Below are positions 17,645 through 27,285 of a stretch of DNA of 64,000 bases, piece after piece. Position numbers and translations under genes: made by a program. The DNA is from an uncultured Blautia sp. (GTDB lineage Bacteria; Bacillota; Clostridia; Lachnospirales; Lachnospiraceae): the NCBI GenBank assembly GCA_934378195.1, contig CAKRPO010000004.1:38593-102592 (forward strand). Direction: 5' to 3'. Each line of letters starts with the position of its first letter. The first letter of the stretch is position 1. A model generated the notes under the pieces. That model was not told the DNA's origin. It saw nothing but the letters and a program-made list of their open reading frames with translations, and did not search any database.

Positions 17645-18817
17645 CTATTTCTGGTCTTTTCTCCATACCATCTTGTTGACTACATTTACATACCCCTGAA
17701 TGATTCTTACCACCTTCATGGAAACCGTCTCATCCACATAATCCGGACACGGCTTACCAAGCACGCCTTTTTCCTTCATATCGATTGCCATGGAAGTCGC
17801 CTGCAGAAGCTCATTCGTCGTGATACCTGCAAGGATAAAGTTTCCGGATTCCAGTGCTTCCGGTCTCTCTGTCGATGTACGGATACATACCGCAGCGATT
17901 GGATGACCAATGGAAAGATAGAAAGAAGATTCCTCCGGCAAGGTTCCGGAATCCGAAACAATCGCCAACGCATTCATCTGCAGCTTATTATAATCATTAA
18001 ATCCAAGCGGCTCATTCACACGCACTCTCGGATCCAGCTTAAATCCACTCTTTTCCAGTCTGTTCTTAGAACGCGGATGGCAGGAATACAGGATCGGCAT
18101 ATCATACTTCTCAGCCAGCGCATTGATCGCAGTAAAAAGACTCGTAAAGTTCTTCTCTGTATCAATGTTCTCTTCCCTGTGCGCAGATAAAAGGATATAT
18201 TTATTCGGTTCCAGCCCCAGACGCTCCAGCACATCGGACGCCTCAATCTTGTCCAGATTTCCATGCAGGACTTCTGCCATCGGAGAACCAGTTACATAAG
18301 TCCTCTCCTTCGGCATTCCCATCTCATGAAGATATTTTCTCGCCGGCTCTGAATACGGCAAATTCACATCAGAGATCACATCCACGATACGACGGTTGGT
18401 CTCCTCCGGAAGACACTCATCCTTACATCTGTTTCCCGCTTCCATATGGAAAATCGGGATATGAAGTCTCTTCGCAGAGATTGCAGAAAGACAGGAGTTC
18501 GTGTCACCGAGCACCAGAAGCGCATCCGGCTTCAGCTCTTCCATCACTTCGTAAGTCTGAGCCAAGATATTTCCACAGGTCTCGCCTAAATGCTTTCCAA
18601 CCACATGCAGTAAGATATCCGGACCGCCAAGGTCAAAATCTTCCCAGAAAATCGTAGAAAGATTCTTGTCCCAGTTCTGATTTGTATATACGATACAGGT
18701 ATCAAAATATTCCCGGCATCTCTTCATCGTTGCGGCAAGACGGATGATCTCCGGACGCGTGCCGCAGACGATCATACATTTAATCTTGCCATTGTTTTTC
18801 CATTTGAAATCGTACAT
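17645..18817 (-). CDS. capG: UDP-N-acetylglucosamine 2-epimerase-like enzyme (UDP-FucNAc synthesis)
   Basis: A 390-residue protein of the WecB/CapG/FnlC family with two Rossmann-like halves (CMIVCGTRPEIIRLA at the N-terminus; HMEAGNRCKDECLPEE; LSAHREENID; IVSDSGTLPEESSF). It catalyses the last step to UDP-N-acetyl-L-fucosamine, inverting C2. Its ATG overlaps the capE stop by one base (TGATG), so the two are coupled, and capF follows. The capE-capG-capF set identifies the pathway rather than generic ManNAc synthesis. Confidence 0.9.
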   Translation of the reverse strand: MYDFKWKNNGKIKCMIVCGTRPEIIRLAATMKRCREYFDTCIVYTNQNWDKNLSTIFWEDFDLGGPDILLHVVGKHLGETCGNILAQTYEVMEELKPDALLVLGDTNSCLSAISAKRLHIPIFHMEAGNRCKDECLPEETNRRIVDVISDVNLPYSEPARKYLHEMGMPKERTYVTGSPMAEVLHGNLDKIEASDVLERLGLEPNKYILLSAHREENIDTEKNFTSLFTAINALAEKYDMPILYSCHPRSKNRLEKSGFKLDPRVRVNEPLGFNDYNKLQMNALAIVSDSGTLPEESSFYLSIGHPIAAVCIRTSTERPEALESGNFILAGITTNELLQATSMAIDMKEKGVLGKPCPDYVDETVSMKVVRIIQGYVNVVNKMVWRKDQK

Positions 18818-19854
18818 CAGTTTTCCTCCGCAAGTCTTTCCTGAATATAAGGAAGTTTCGCAATCGTTGCCTTTGTCTCTTCCAGGTTCAGTCTTCTGGT
18901 ATTATTGCTGTTAAACTCTGTCAGCGTATTTCTCTTCTCGTCACCTTCCTTGAAGTACTTGTCATAATTCAGACCTCTGTTATCTGCCGGAACTCTGTAG
19001 AAATTTCCCATGTCGATTGCTTTCGCACACTCTTCATTGGTAAGCAGTGTCTCATACATCTTCTCACCATGACGGATGCCGATCACTTTAATTTCTTCTT
19101 TCTTTCCACCAAAGAGCTCACAAACTGCTTCTGCCTGTGTCTGGATTGTGCAGGCCGGTGCTTTCATAATAAGAAGGTCTCCGTTCTCACCATTCTCAAA
19201 TGCAAAAAGCACCAGGTCAACCGCCTCATCAAGACTCATAATAAAACGAGTCATAGACGGTTCTGTAACTGTGATGGAATTACCAGCCTTGATCTGATCG
19301 ATCCACAACGGAATGACAGATCCACGAGAACACATAACATTACCATAACGAGTACAACAGATCTTAGTCTTTCCAGACATACGGCTCTTCGCTACCGCAA
19401 CTTTCTCTTCAACTGCCTTTGTGATTCCCATCGCATTGATCGGATAAGCAGCCTTGTCCGTAGAAAGACAGATAACAGATTCCACACCTTCCTCGATTGC
19501 TGCTGTCAGGACATTTTCCGTTCCGATTACGTTCGTACGAACCGCTTCCATCGGGAAGAATTCACAGGACGGAACCTGCTTCAATGCTGCTGCATGGAAG
19601 ATATAATCCACACCATGAATCGCAGACTTCACGGACTGGAGATCACGAACATCTCCTATGTAAAACTTAATCTTGTCCGCTACCTCAGGCATCTTTGCCT
19701 GATACTCATGACGCATATCATCCTGCTTCTTCTCGTCACGAGAGAAGATACGAATTTCACCAATATCCGTCTGTAAAAAACGATTTAAAACTGCGTTTCC
19801 GAAGGAACCTGTACCTCCGGTGATCATAAGTGTTTTTCCTGCAAATAAACTCAT
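18817..19854 (-). CDS. capE: UDP-GlcNAc 4,6-dehydratase/5-epimerase, CapE/FnlA type
   Basis: A 345-residue SDR enzyme. The NAD motif is MITGGTGSFGNAVLNRFL, and the family-specific active site has Met in place of Tyr (STDKAAYPINAMGITK, MxxxK). CapE/WbjB/FnlA dehydrates and epimerises UDP-GlcNAc to the L-configured 4-keto sugar, first step to UDP-L-FucNAc. It is followed without gap by capG. The three cap genes have clearly higher GC than the genes just upstream, suggesting a separate origin within the cluster. Confidence 0.9.
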   Translation of the reverse strand: MSLFAGKTLMITGGTGSFGNAVLNRFLQTDIGEIRIFSRDEKKQDDMRHEYQAKMPEVADKIKFYIGDVRDLQSVKSAIHGVDYIFHAAALKQVPSCEFFPMEAVRTNVIGTENVLTAAIEEGVESVICLSTDKAAYPINAMGITKAVEEKVAVAKSRMSGKTKICCTRYGNVMCSRGSVIPLWIDQIKAGNSITVTEPSMTRFIMSLDEAVDLVLFAFENGENGDLLIMKAPACTIQTQAEAVCELFGGKKEEIKVIGIRHGEKMYETLLTNEECAKAIDMGNFYRVPADNRGLNYDKYFKEGDEKRNTLTEFNSNNTRRLNLEETKATIAKLPYIQERLAEEN

Positions 19855-19899
19855 TGTCTTTTCTCCCTATCTGTAAGTTTTTTCCTTTTTATATCTTCT

Positions 19900-20815
19900 T
19901 TAAAATTTTAAGTTCCATAATTCACCAAGTTTAAAATCATATTCATCCGGATAAATTTTATCCATTCCGTTATCACTCGTAAATGTCATTTCTCCAAAGT
20001 ATACTTTTCCATCAATTTCATACAAATCAACTCGTACCTGATCAATTCCTTTACACAGCTTCAAAACAATTTCTTTCATCAAGTCAAATTGATCCGGTCT
20101 ATTTATCGATATATCTGAGCTTGGATAGTCTCCAATACTGAATGACTGCCGTTTCCAATCCATATCATATATAGTTCTTTTGTGGTTTATAAATCTGTCA
20201 CAATCTACTCTACAGTAATAAGAGTGCCCCCCCCATACATATGAATTTATAATCATTAATATTAGCCCCCATATATTTTTCAATAATTATTCTAGGCTTA
20301 ATATTTTCATAATGCATCTCAAAATTCATATCTGCAAGATTTCTTTTTAAATAATAATCATATTTCAACTTAAGAAGTTTCTTATCAATTCCAACTGACT
20401 TATCGCAAAGTGTAACGCTTCCACTATCATGATTGCATTTTATTACAAATTTATCAGGCAATTCATCAAAATCAATTTGATCAAAATTATCATATACTCC
20501 CAACAATGGGATTAAATATTCTTCCCCAATGACAGACGCAACCCATTCTCTAACCAGATATTTATCTGCTAATTTTGTCTTTTCAGATGTTGCACATAAC
20601 AATTTTGATACATTCAATTTTTCTGTATATCTTTCTGGACTATCCCAATGCAGAGTATTACCTGTGGATTTTTTATATGCTTCAGCTATTAACCTCTTTT
20701 TATCTTCTAAAGACATTTTTTTATGCTTTTGTATTTCTAACATTGTACGCTTCTGGTTTCTCTTTACAATCAGAATCTGTGGCACTATCTTCTTAAGTAC
20801 TTCCTTTAATGACAT
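19900..20815 (-). pseudogene. TupA-like ATP-grasp polysaccharide biosynthesis gene, frameshifted in a G8 tract (possibly phase-variable)
   Basis: The frame from 20815 (MSLKEVLKKIVPQILIVKRN) encodes the N-terminal two thirds of a TupA-like ATP-grasp protein (RYTEKLNVSKLLCA, DKFVIKCNHDSGSVTLCDKS, RIIIEKYMG). It runs through YKFICMGG into a stop at 20210. The rest (GGHSYYCRVDCDRFINHKR ... KIYPDEYDFKLGELWNLKF) is intact in another frame to 19900. The break is exactly a run of eight G (minus strand) at 20227-20234; seven G would restore one protein of about 304 residues. Both halves are otherwise undamaged, suggesting slipped-strand switching or a sequencing error rather than an old pseudogene. 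Such proteins act in capsule or teichuronic-acid assembly. Confidence 0.75.
20227..20234 (-). repeat. G8 homopolymer at the frameshift of the ATP-grasp gene
   Basis: Eight consecutive C on the plus strand, the longest G/C homopolymer I noticed in this otherwise AT-rich operon, exactly at the reading-frame break. Confidence 0.85.
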
Positions 20816-20857
20816 TTTTAATTACGCCTCCTATATTATATCTTTTTTGTTTTGTTT

Positions 20858-22318
20858 TTATTTTCTTCGTTTAATACTTACTTTGCATACTTCTAAAATT
20901 TCTTTTGCAAGTTTATTCTTTGTAATTTTTGCAGAAACAAGCAAACTTAAAGAATAAATTACTATGCCAATTACAATTTTGATTGCCAACTTATAAAAAG
21001 TACTTTCAAGAGTAATATTTAAATTATATACTATCACTCCCATTAAACATGAGCTGAACAATACTATAGCTATAAATTTTAGCGGTTCTAAAAAATCAAC
21101 ATACTTTCTTGCATATACAATTTGAACCCCAAATACAATTATTTCAGTCACCAATGTTCCTATTGCCGCACCTACTGATCCTAGCTTTGGTATTAATAAA
21201 GTATTTATTATTACATTTGTTATTGCCCCCAATATACAAGACCAAACAAATACTTTATCTAATTCATTAGGCAATAATACTTGCGTTCTAACCACATTTG
21301 CCATAGCAATAAACAAAGTACTTGGCAATAAAATATAAAATAGAATTACACATTTATCATATCCAGCTCCATAATAAAATGGAACAAAATCAGTAATTAT
21401 AGACATCATCCCAGCCATTATAGGTGCTGAAATCAATACTGCTAACGCTAATGACTTTTGAACTATTTCACTTAATTGATCTATTTTTAGTTTATTTACC
21501 AAATTAGACATTCTTGGTAGCATTACAGTACCAAACGCTGTAACAATACATAGAGGTAAACTAATCAATTTGTCCGTACTATCATAAAATCCCACCTCTA
21601 CTGTTCCACTCATTGCTCCCAACATAATTTTGTCCATTACTCTATAAAAACTTATAGCAATGGTTGGTATAAACAAAATCATATTTGGTTTTATATGCTT
21701 AATGATGTCACAAGGCTCTATCTTCACATGATCCACAAATTTTGAAACAAATGGCCATAATAATGCTTGATTTAAGAAAATGGCCCCTACCATAATCAAA
21801 GTATATACCGCTACATCCGATTTCGATTTAACAAAGATAAATATACAGATAGTCGAAACAATTTTTACAATTGCATTTCTCCCAATAGTAATTCTAAATT
21901 CTTCTAGCCCCTGAAAAAACCATGTAATATCTATTCCGGCAGAGATTACATATAAAATCATTATCCAGTATATAATATTATTATCCTTAAATATCACCAC
22001 CATTAAAATATATCCAATAATGCAAATGATTGAGATACTTAATTGCATCAAATATATACTCCAAAATACTTGGCTTAAATTGCTTCTATTTTCTCTATTT
22101 TTAGCAATCATTCGATTCCCATAATTATTTAAGCCCATCATTGTAACAAGAACAAAATAATTAGCTGTCGCATATGCATATGCATATATTCCAATTCCTT
22201 CTGGCTGTAACACTCTTGAAACATAAGGTGTTACAAGTAAAGGGGTCACAATTGTAAGCAACTGATAAAGAATATTATATATAAAATTACGTTTAACACT
22301 TGGAGTCTTGCTATTCAC
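20858..22318 (-). CDS. wzx: Wzx-type polysaccharide flippase
   Basis: A 486-residue membrane protein of the MOP superfamily with 12-14 predicted helices (NFIYNILYQLLTIVTPLLVT opening, then VSRVLQPEGIGIYAYA, characteristic of Wzx/RfbX). It would flip the undecaprenyl-linked repeat unit across the membrane. The start at 22318 overlaps the end of the upstream acyltransferase gene by eight bases. The sequence is strongly AT-rich like its neighbours. Symbol is by function, not by close orthology. Confidence 0.9.
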   Translation of the reverse strand: MNSKTPSVKRNFIYNILYQLLTIVTPLLVTPYVSRVLQPEGIGIYAYAYATANYFVLVTMMGLNNYGNRMIAKNRENRSNLSQVFWSIYLMQLSISIICIIGYILMVVIFKDNNIIYWIMILYVISAGIDITWFFQGLEEFRITIGRNAIVKIVSTICIFIFVKSKSDVAVYTLIMVGAIFLNQALLWPFVSKFVDHVKIEPCDIIKHIKPNMILFIPTIAISFYRVMDKIMLGAMSGTVEVGFYDSTDKLISLPLCIVTAFGTVMLPRMSNLVNKLKIDQLSEIVQKSLALAVLISAPIMAGMMSIITDFVPFYYGAGYDKCVILFYILLPSTLFIAMANVVRTQVLLPNELDKVFVWSCILGAITNVIINTLLIPKLGSVGAAIGTLVTEIIVFGVQIVYARKYVDFLEPLKFIAIVLFSSCLMGVIVYNLNITLESTFYKLAIKIVIGIVIYSLSLLVSAKITKNKLAKEILEVCKVSIKRRK

Positions 22319-23312
22319 TTATAATCCTCTTTTCTAACAGAAATCTTTTTGCTTTTTGAACTATCCACAAAGTCAATACCGATAATAAAAAAACACACGC
22401 CCACTCAATCAAATAGAATAACGAAAAATCCATCTTATTTTTTACTATTCTAAAAAGCAAAATGTATATTGGATGTATTAAATATAATGTAAATGAATTC
22501 TTGCTTATGTATTCAATAAAAGAATTTTTAATGGCAGGTATATATCTAATCAGCAATAGCGTCACTGTCATCCCAAAAGACAGATAATGTAAATTAACCG
22601 GCCGTTTTCCTGTTGATGGCGAAAAAACAAAACCATTTTTATTAATTATACATGTAGCTATAAATACTAATAGCCAAACAATATATCCATACCTTTTCCA
22701 TTTCTCATTAACCTTCGCCCATATGCAATCCTGCATTACTATCAAATATGCCATACAACACATCAACCATTGATCTACCAAAATCCATCCAATATACGAT
22801 TCACCGATATAATTTATGTATAACATCTTCACAAAAGTATATATTGTAATTTCTATTGCAATAAATAATACAAATGAAACATTATTTTTAAATCGTGATA
22901 TTATTTTATTACATATCGGTCCCAGTAATGCATTAATAAAATATACTTTTACAATCCATACATATCCAATGCTATCCTCACACATCAAAAAAGAATTAAT
23001 CCACTGCTTGGGCGGGAATAAATCTAAACGTCCTATTAAATAATAAAGAAAAAACAGTGCCACTGAATATATAATTATAAATATATATGTCGGTTTTAAA
23101 AGTCTTTGTACCCTTTTTTTACAGTATAAATAATAGCTATGCCTATCTTCAATTCTTTCAAATGGAGCAACATATGCACTTAAATACACAAGTAGAATCA
23201 CATCAAATGATCGTAAATCATTTATAAATTTGGGAGCATCACAATGAGCCAAAATAATTAATAATATTCCTAGCACACGTAAACAATCTATTTTTGAATC
23301 TCTAGTCTTCAT
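22311..23312 (-). CDS. Acyltransferase family 3 membrane protein
   Basis: A 333-residue protein with about ten membrane segments and the family-3 opening (SKIDCLRVLGILLIILAHCD), where Arg and His are the conserved catalytic features. Such enzymes O-acetylate surface polysaccharides using acyl-CoA. Lying between wzy and wzx and overlapping both neighbours slightly, it presumably decorates this capsule. A role in receiving the acyl group handled by the ACP/adenylation pair of this operon is possible but unsupported. Confidence 0.85.
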   Translation of the reverse strand: MKTRDSKIDCLRVLGILLIILAHCDAPKFINDLRSFDVILLVYLSAYVAPFERIEDRHSYYLYCKKRVQRLLKPTYIFIIIYSVALFFLYYLIGRLDLFPPKQWINSFLMCEDSIGYVWIVKVYFINALLGPICNKIISRFKNNVSFVLFIAIEITIYTFVKMLYINYIGESYIGWILVDQWLMCCMAYLIVMQDCIWAKVNEKWKRYGYIVWLLVFIATCIINKNGFVFSPSTGKRPVNLHYLSFGMTVTLLLIRYIPAIKNSFIEYISKNSFTLYLIHPIYILLFRIVKNKMDFSLFYLIEWACVFLLSVLTLWIVQKAKRFLLEKRIISE

Positions 23313-24591
23313 AAATAACTTCCTTTTTTGTAAAAACTATGATAAAAAATAGCACAAAGAAAAAACTAACTGATATTCCATCCCATTTAAAAACAGTTCT
23401 ATATATTGAATACATCCAAAAAGCTTCTATAGCATGCCATCTTATCGTATTATTCCAATATGCCTTTTTATCTATATAATATGAAAAAATTGCAAGTAGA
23501 ATAGGTCCTATGACCAGTCCAAAATATCCCCAATCCATTAAAAATGGAAAAAAGACCGTTGACATAGCATTTAATTTTACATTTGCTCCAATAGTCAAAC
23601 TCCTACAAGCCAACGTACTGTTAATTATAAAGTCACTATTTATTAAAGAAAATCCGATTCTATTGAAGAACAATGCTACCAGATTCCATACAAAACCAAA
23701 ACTTGAAAATCCATATAAAAATGTCGTATTTATTTTATAAGTCAAAAGATTATCTAATAATTTTGATAAATATGCTGGACCACAAAAATAATATAAATAT
23801 GCAGTTCTAATTATGCTATCTCCTTCAGAACTTCTTTCATTGGATATCCACAAAAGAACACCCACACAAATAATAATGAGCAAACTCGTCATAATTTTTT
23901 CTTTTTTGGACAATACTTGTATTCTTTCTTTTCTTTGTACTCTATAATATTTTGCATAACATAATAAAAAGATAATCACTAAAACAATAAAGCCATTCCT
24001 TGCAGCATTTGTTAAACAATATAAAGTCAAATTTATAAAAGAAATTATTAGAAGTTTTCTAGATTCTTTTTCCCCTTGAAAAAGTACTATGCATCCGATA
24101 ATAAACGTAGCAATAATAGCCGGATAACAAAAAACTTGTAGTATCAAATTTGAAAGATTACTAGTTCCTATTTCTTGTGATTCGATTCCAGCTATCGATC
24201 TTAAATACATAAAACCTTCTGTTCTTATAATTACTAGCGCACGAATAAAAAAAGGTATTATATAAACAAAAACAAGTACATTTATTACATATACCATTCT
24301 ATATTTTATTTCACATTGCATCTCGCTAATATACTGTGCATTTATTTTTCTATTATGGGACAATGCAGAATATACTATAGCAAACAATAGTATTCCTAAA
24401 AACATGGCTATATTTACAATACCAGAAGGTAAATACACTCCATACAGTCCCATATTAGAGAATACTCCTGTAATTCCCCATATAAAACAAAATATACTTC
24501 CGCTATTTAAGTACGTTTTTGTCTGAATTCGGCACAAACACCCCCCAAAAAAACTTAAAATAGCGAATATGACTATCATAAATATATCCAT
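23302..24591 (-). CDS. wzy: Probable Wzy oligosaccharide repeat-unit polymerase
   Basis: A 429-residue, very hydrophobic protein with about 12 membrane segments and a large extracytoplasmic loop region (around FFIRALVIIRTEGFMYLRSI and SNERSSEGDSIIRTAYLYYF). Wzy proteins share little sequence. The call rests on topology, size, the O-antigen polymerase-like pattern and location beside wzx. It would join repeat units at the outer face of the membrane. Overlaps the acyltransferase start by 11 bases. Confidence 0.75.
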   Translation of the reverse strand: MDIFMIVIFAILSFFGGCLCRIQTKTYLNSGSIFCFIWGITGVFSNMGLYGVYLPSGIVNIAMFLGILLFAIVYSALSHNRKINAQYISEMQCEIKYRMVYVINVLVFVYIIPFFIRALVIIRTEGFMYLRSIAGIESQEIGTSNLSNLILQVFCYPAIIATFIIGCIVLFQGEKESRKLLIISFINLTLYCLTNAARNGFIVLVIIFLLCYAKYYRVQRKERIQVLSKKEKIMTSLLIIICVGVLLWISNERSSEGDSIIRTAYLYYFCGPAYLSKLLDNLLTYKINTTFLYGFSSFGFVWNLVALFFNRIGFSLINSDFIINSTLACRSLTIGANVKLNAMSTVFFPFLMDWGYFGLVIGPILLAIFSYYIDKKAYWNNTIRWHAIEAFWMYSIYRTVFKWDGISVSFFFVLFFIIVFTKKEVIYED

Positions 24592-24605
24592 ATCAACCTT
24601 CCTTA

Positions 24606-25499
24606 CTATCGCTTTCTCAAACCAGTTAAAACTAACAAATATTTCGTTATGCCATATATTAGTAATCTACATTTTTGTTTATATGGCATATATTTTCGTA
24701 CTTCATTGTATTTTTTAATTGCTTTCTTAAACTGACCAAATGCAATTTCTGTTTCAATAATATTGTAATTCCATATACACAATGCATCTAAATTCTCATT
24801 AAAATCAGTTTCATATTTTTTGATTAATCTTTCCCACCCTGTAATTCTTCCATTAATATTCGATGTAATAGCCACATCACTAACATAATAATGAACCAAA
24901 GCTTTATCCAAGTATTTTACCTTACACAGTTTAGAAATTCTTAACCATGCATCAATATCCTGTGCTGATGGCATGTTTTCATCAAATCCACCAGCTTCAC
25001 ATATAATGCTCTTACGAATAAGCGGTATAGAACAACCGCCTATAAAATTTCCATATAATAGTTTTTCATGTACGTTTCCATCATATGTTGTTGTCTTACT
25101 TCTCGGATACACTTTCCCGCTTTTTATATTATCGTAACTTGAATAAACTAATCCTACATCATCCGTCATAATTAAAATCATATCTGAAATTTTTGACGGC
25201 AGCCATTCATCATCATCATCTAATAATGCAACAAATTGACCATTAGCTAAGTCAATTCCCATATTTCTTGAGGCACAGGCTCCTGCCTTTCTAGTATTCA
25301 TAACATATCTTATGGGATACGAGCTATATTGCTTCAACATTTTTTCTATATTAGAATTTCCCGAAAAATTTGGCGCATCATTTACAATAATGACTTCAAT
25401 ATTTTTATAAGTTTGTTGTAAAACACTCCTCAATGCTCTTTCAATTATCTTTGCTTCTCTATGATGTGTTGTAATAATTGCTGTAACTAAATAATCCAT
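24606..25499 (-). CDS. Glycosyltransferase family 2
   Basis: A 297-residue GT-A enzyme: AIITTHHREAKIIERALRSV at the nucleotide-binding edge, ALLDDDDEWLPSKI as the DXD metal site, and AQDIDAWLRISK for the acceptor region. It adds one sugar to the lipid-linked repeat unit at the cytoplasmic face. Its start overlaps the stop of the adenylation gene by one base. The sugar specificity is unknown. Confidence 0.9.
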   Translation of the reverse strand: MDYLVTAIITTHHREAKIIERALRSVLQQTYKNIEVIIVNDAPNFSGNSNIEKMLKQYSSYPIRYVMNTRKAGACASRNMGIDLANGQFVALLDDDDEWLPSKISDMILIMTDDVGLVYSSYDNIKSGKVYPRSKTTTYDGNVHEKLLYGNFIGGCSIPLIRKSIICEAGGFDENMPSAQDIDAWLRISKLCKVKYLDKALVHYYVSDVAITSNINGRITGWERLIKKYETDFNENLDALCIWNYNIIETEIAFGQFKKAIKKYNEVRKYMPYKQKCRLLIYGITKYLLVLTGLRKR

Positions 25500-27025
25500 T
25501 ATTTTTTCTCCATAGACATCGTCTTCTCCTTTAACAATCTTCTATCAATTTTCCCATTAGCATTGTGTGGCATTTGTTCTAATCTATAATATTTACCTGG
25601 ATACATATATTTAGGTAAACTAGATCTTACTTTTTTTCCAATTATGCTTTTTAAATCTGCTTTAGCTTGATAAAAAAGAAGTATTTTTTTCTGTTTGCTA
25701 TCATATGTACAACAACATTCTTCTATTTCTGGAATAGAGCCTATTATTGTCTCTATTTCACTTAATTCAATTCTGAATCCCATATGCTTTATTTGAAAAT
25801 CTTTTCGACTTTTCCAAACAATGTTACCAGATTTGTCATAAGTGGCTATATCTCCTGTTTTATAAATAATTTCTCGATAATCTACTAACGGATTTTGGAC
25901 AAACACTTTGTCTGTCAAAGTTTTGTTCTTATAATATCCTAGTGAAAGTGTTTCTCCTGCCACACATATTTCACCCATTTCATTATCCGTTACCAATTTA
26001 TCATCTTCATTGAGTAAAAAGACTTTAACATTCGGAAATACTTTACCTGTCGGTAATCTGCTTTCATCATCAAGTATAGTATTATACTCATAAAACAAAA
26101 AATTGCCTGCAACTTCGGTTGAACCATATAAATTAATAAAGCGAGTATTTATCAAATTTCTTTTCCAATAATTTAATTGTTTTACTGGCATTTGCTCACC
26201 AACAAAAAATACTTTTCTAAGTCTTGATAAATAATTATTTCCATCTAATACTCCTGCATTAGCTACCAAAGTCAAAGCAGACGGTACCCACACAATAGTT
26301 GTTATTTTCTTATTTTCAATATACTCTACCAATGAAGTTGGAAATGAAAACATTTTTTTAGGTATGATATACGTTGTAATTCCACATTTTAAACATACAA
26401 ATATATCTTTTGTTGACGCATCAAAATAAAACGGAAACTGGTTTCCTAAAATTTCGTCACTAGTAAACTCAAACATTTCAACAAAACTGTCAATAAAAGA
26501 AATCAATGCTTGATGACTTTTTACAACCAACTTTGGTACACCTGTAGATCCTGATGTAAAAATACCATACATCGGATCAAAAGACCTGCTCTCACTTCTA
26601 ATTAAAGCAATTAACTCTCTATCTTCCTCTGATAATACTTCATTGTCAGTTGTACCATATTTAAAAATCACATTGCTATTATCTATATTCTCTTTCCCAT
26701 TTGAACAATCAATTACCCCTGCAAAATCCACTGATTCAATCATTAACTGAATGCGTTCTGTTGGTAAATCCGAATCAACTATCACATAATAATTTCCACT
26801 ATATAAACATGCAAACATACATATTAAAGTTTCAATACTTCTATCTGCAATAATACAAATAGGCTCATTTCTTACTCCTGATAACTTTTTTGCTAAATGT
26901 ACGCCTATTATCTGTGATTTTTCTTTTAAATCATTAAATGAAATGGAATCATTTTCACACACAAAAGCTGTTTTTTCAGGAGTTCGCAAAACTGTTTTTT
27001 CTAAATATTCTAAAATACTTTTCAT
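25499..27025 (-). CDS. Stand-alone amino-acid/acyl adenylation enzyme (NRPS A-domain/DltA type)
   Basis: A 508-residue member of the ANL superfamily with complete core motifs: IFTSGSTGVPKLVVKS (A3), NLYGSTEVAG (A5), YKTGDIATYD (A7), RKDFQIKHMGFRIEL (A8) and NGKIDRRLL (A10 lysine). It activates an amino or hydroxy acid as the acyl-AMP and would load it on the small carrier protein encoded 31 bp upstream. Size and organisation resemble DltA. In a capsule operon this implies aminoacyl or acyl decoration of a sugar. The substrate pocket code was not resolved. Confidence 0.85.
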   Translation of the reverse strand: MKSILEYLEKTVLRTPEKTAFVCENDSISFNDLKEKSQIIGVHLAKKLSGVRNEPICIIADRSIETLICMFACLYSGNYYVIVDSDLPTERIQLMIESVDFAGVIDCSNGKENIDNSNVIFKYGTTDNEVLSEEDRELIALIRSESRSFDPMYGIFTSGSTGVPKLVVKSHQALISFIDSFVEMFEFTSDEILGNQFPFYFDASTKDIFVCLKCGITTYIIPKKMFSFPTSLVEYIENKKITTIVWVPSALTLVANAGVLDGNNYLSRLRKVFFVGEQMPVKQLNYWKRNLINTRFINLYGSTEVAGNFLFYEYNTILDDESRLPTGKVFPNVKVFLLNEDDKLVTDNEMGEICVAGETLSLGYYKNKTLTDKVFVQNPLVDYREIIYKTGDIATYDKSGNIVWKSRKDFQIKHMGFRIELSEIETIIGSIPEIEECCCTYDSKQKKILLFYQAKADLKSIIGKKVRSSLPKYMYPGKYYRLEQMPHNANGKIDRRLLKEKTMSMEKK

Positions 27026-27056
27026 AGTGCAAACCTTTCATCTTTTCCACATTCTA

Positions 27057-27281
27057 TTAATTATATTTTGAGATTAATTCAAGCATATTATCTATTGAAT
27101 TAAAGTTGTCTCCCTTTATCTCATCAAATCCGATTTCTATGTCAAATTCTTCACATATGCTGTCTAAGATTGTTGCAATATCTAAAGAATCAAAAAGCCC
27201 CTGATCTACAAAATCTGTTTCCGTTTCAAAATCAATCTCCGGTCTAACTTCTTCTAATATTTTTAATAATTTTTTCTTCAT
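27057..27281 (-). CDS. Acyl/peptidyl carrier protein
   Basis: A 74-residue acidic carrier protein. DQGLFDSLDIATIL is the phosphopantetheine attachment helix (Ser in FDSLD). Followed by the adenylation gene and preceded by a GT4 gene with a 4-bp gap. It most likely carries the aminoacyl or acyl group activated by the adenylation enzyme, as DltC does for D-alanine. Confidence 0.88.
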   Translation of the reverse strand: MKKKLLKILEEVRPEIDFETETDFVDQGLFDSLDIATILDSICEEFDIEIGFDEIKGDNFNSIDNMLELISKYN

Positions 27282-27285
27282 TTTT

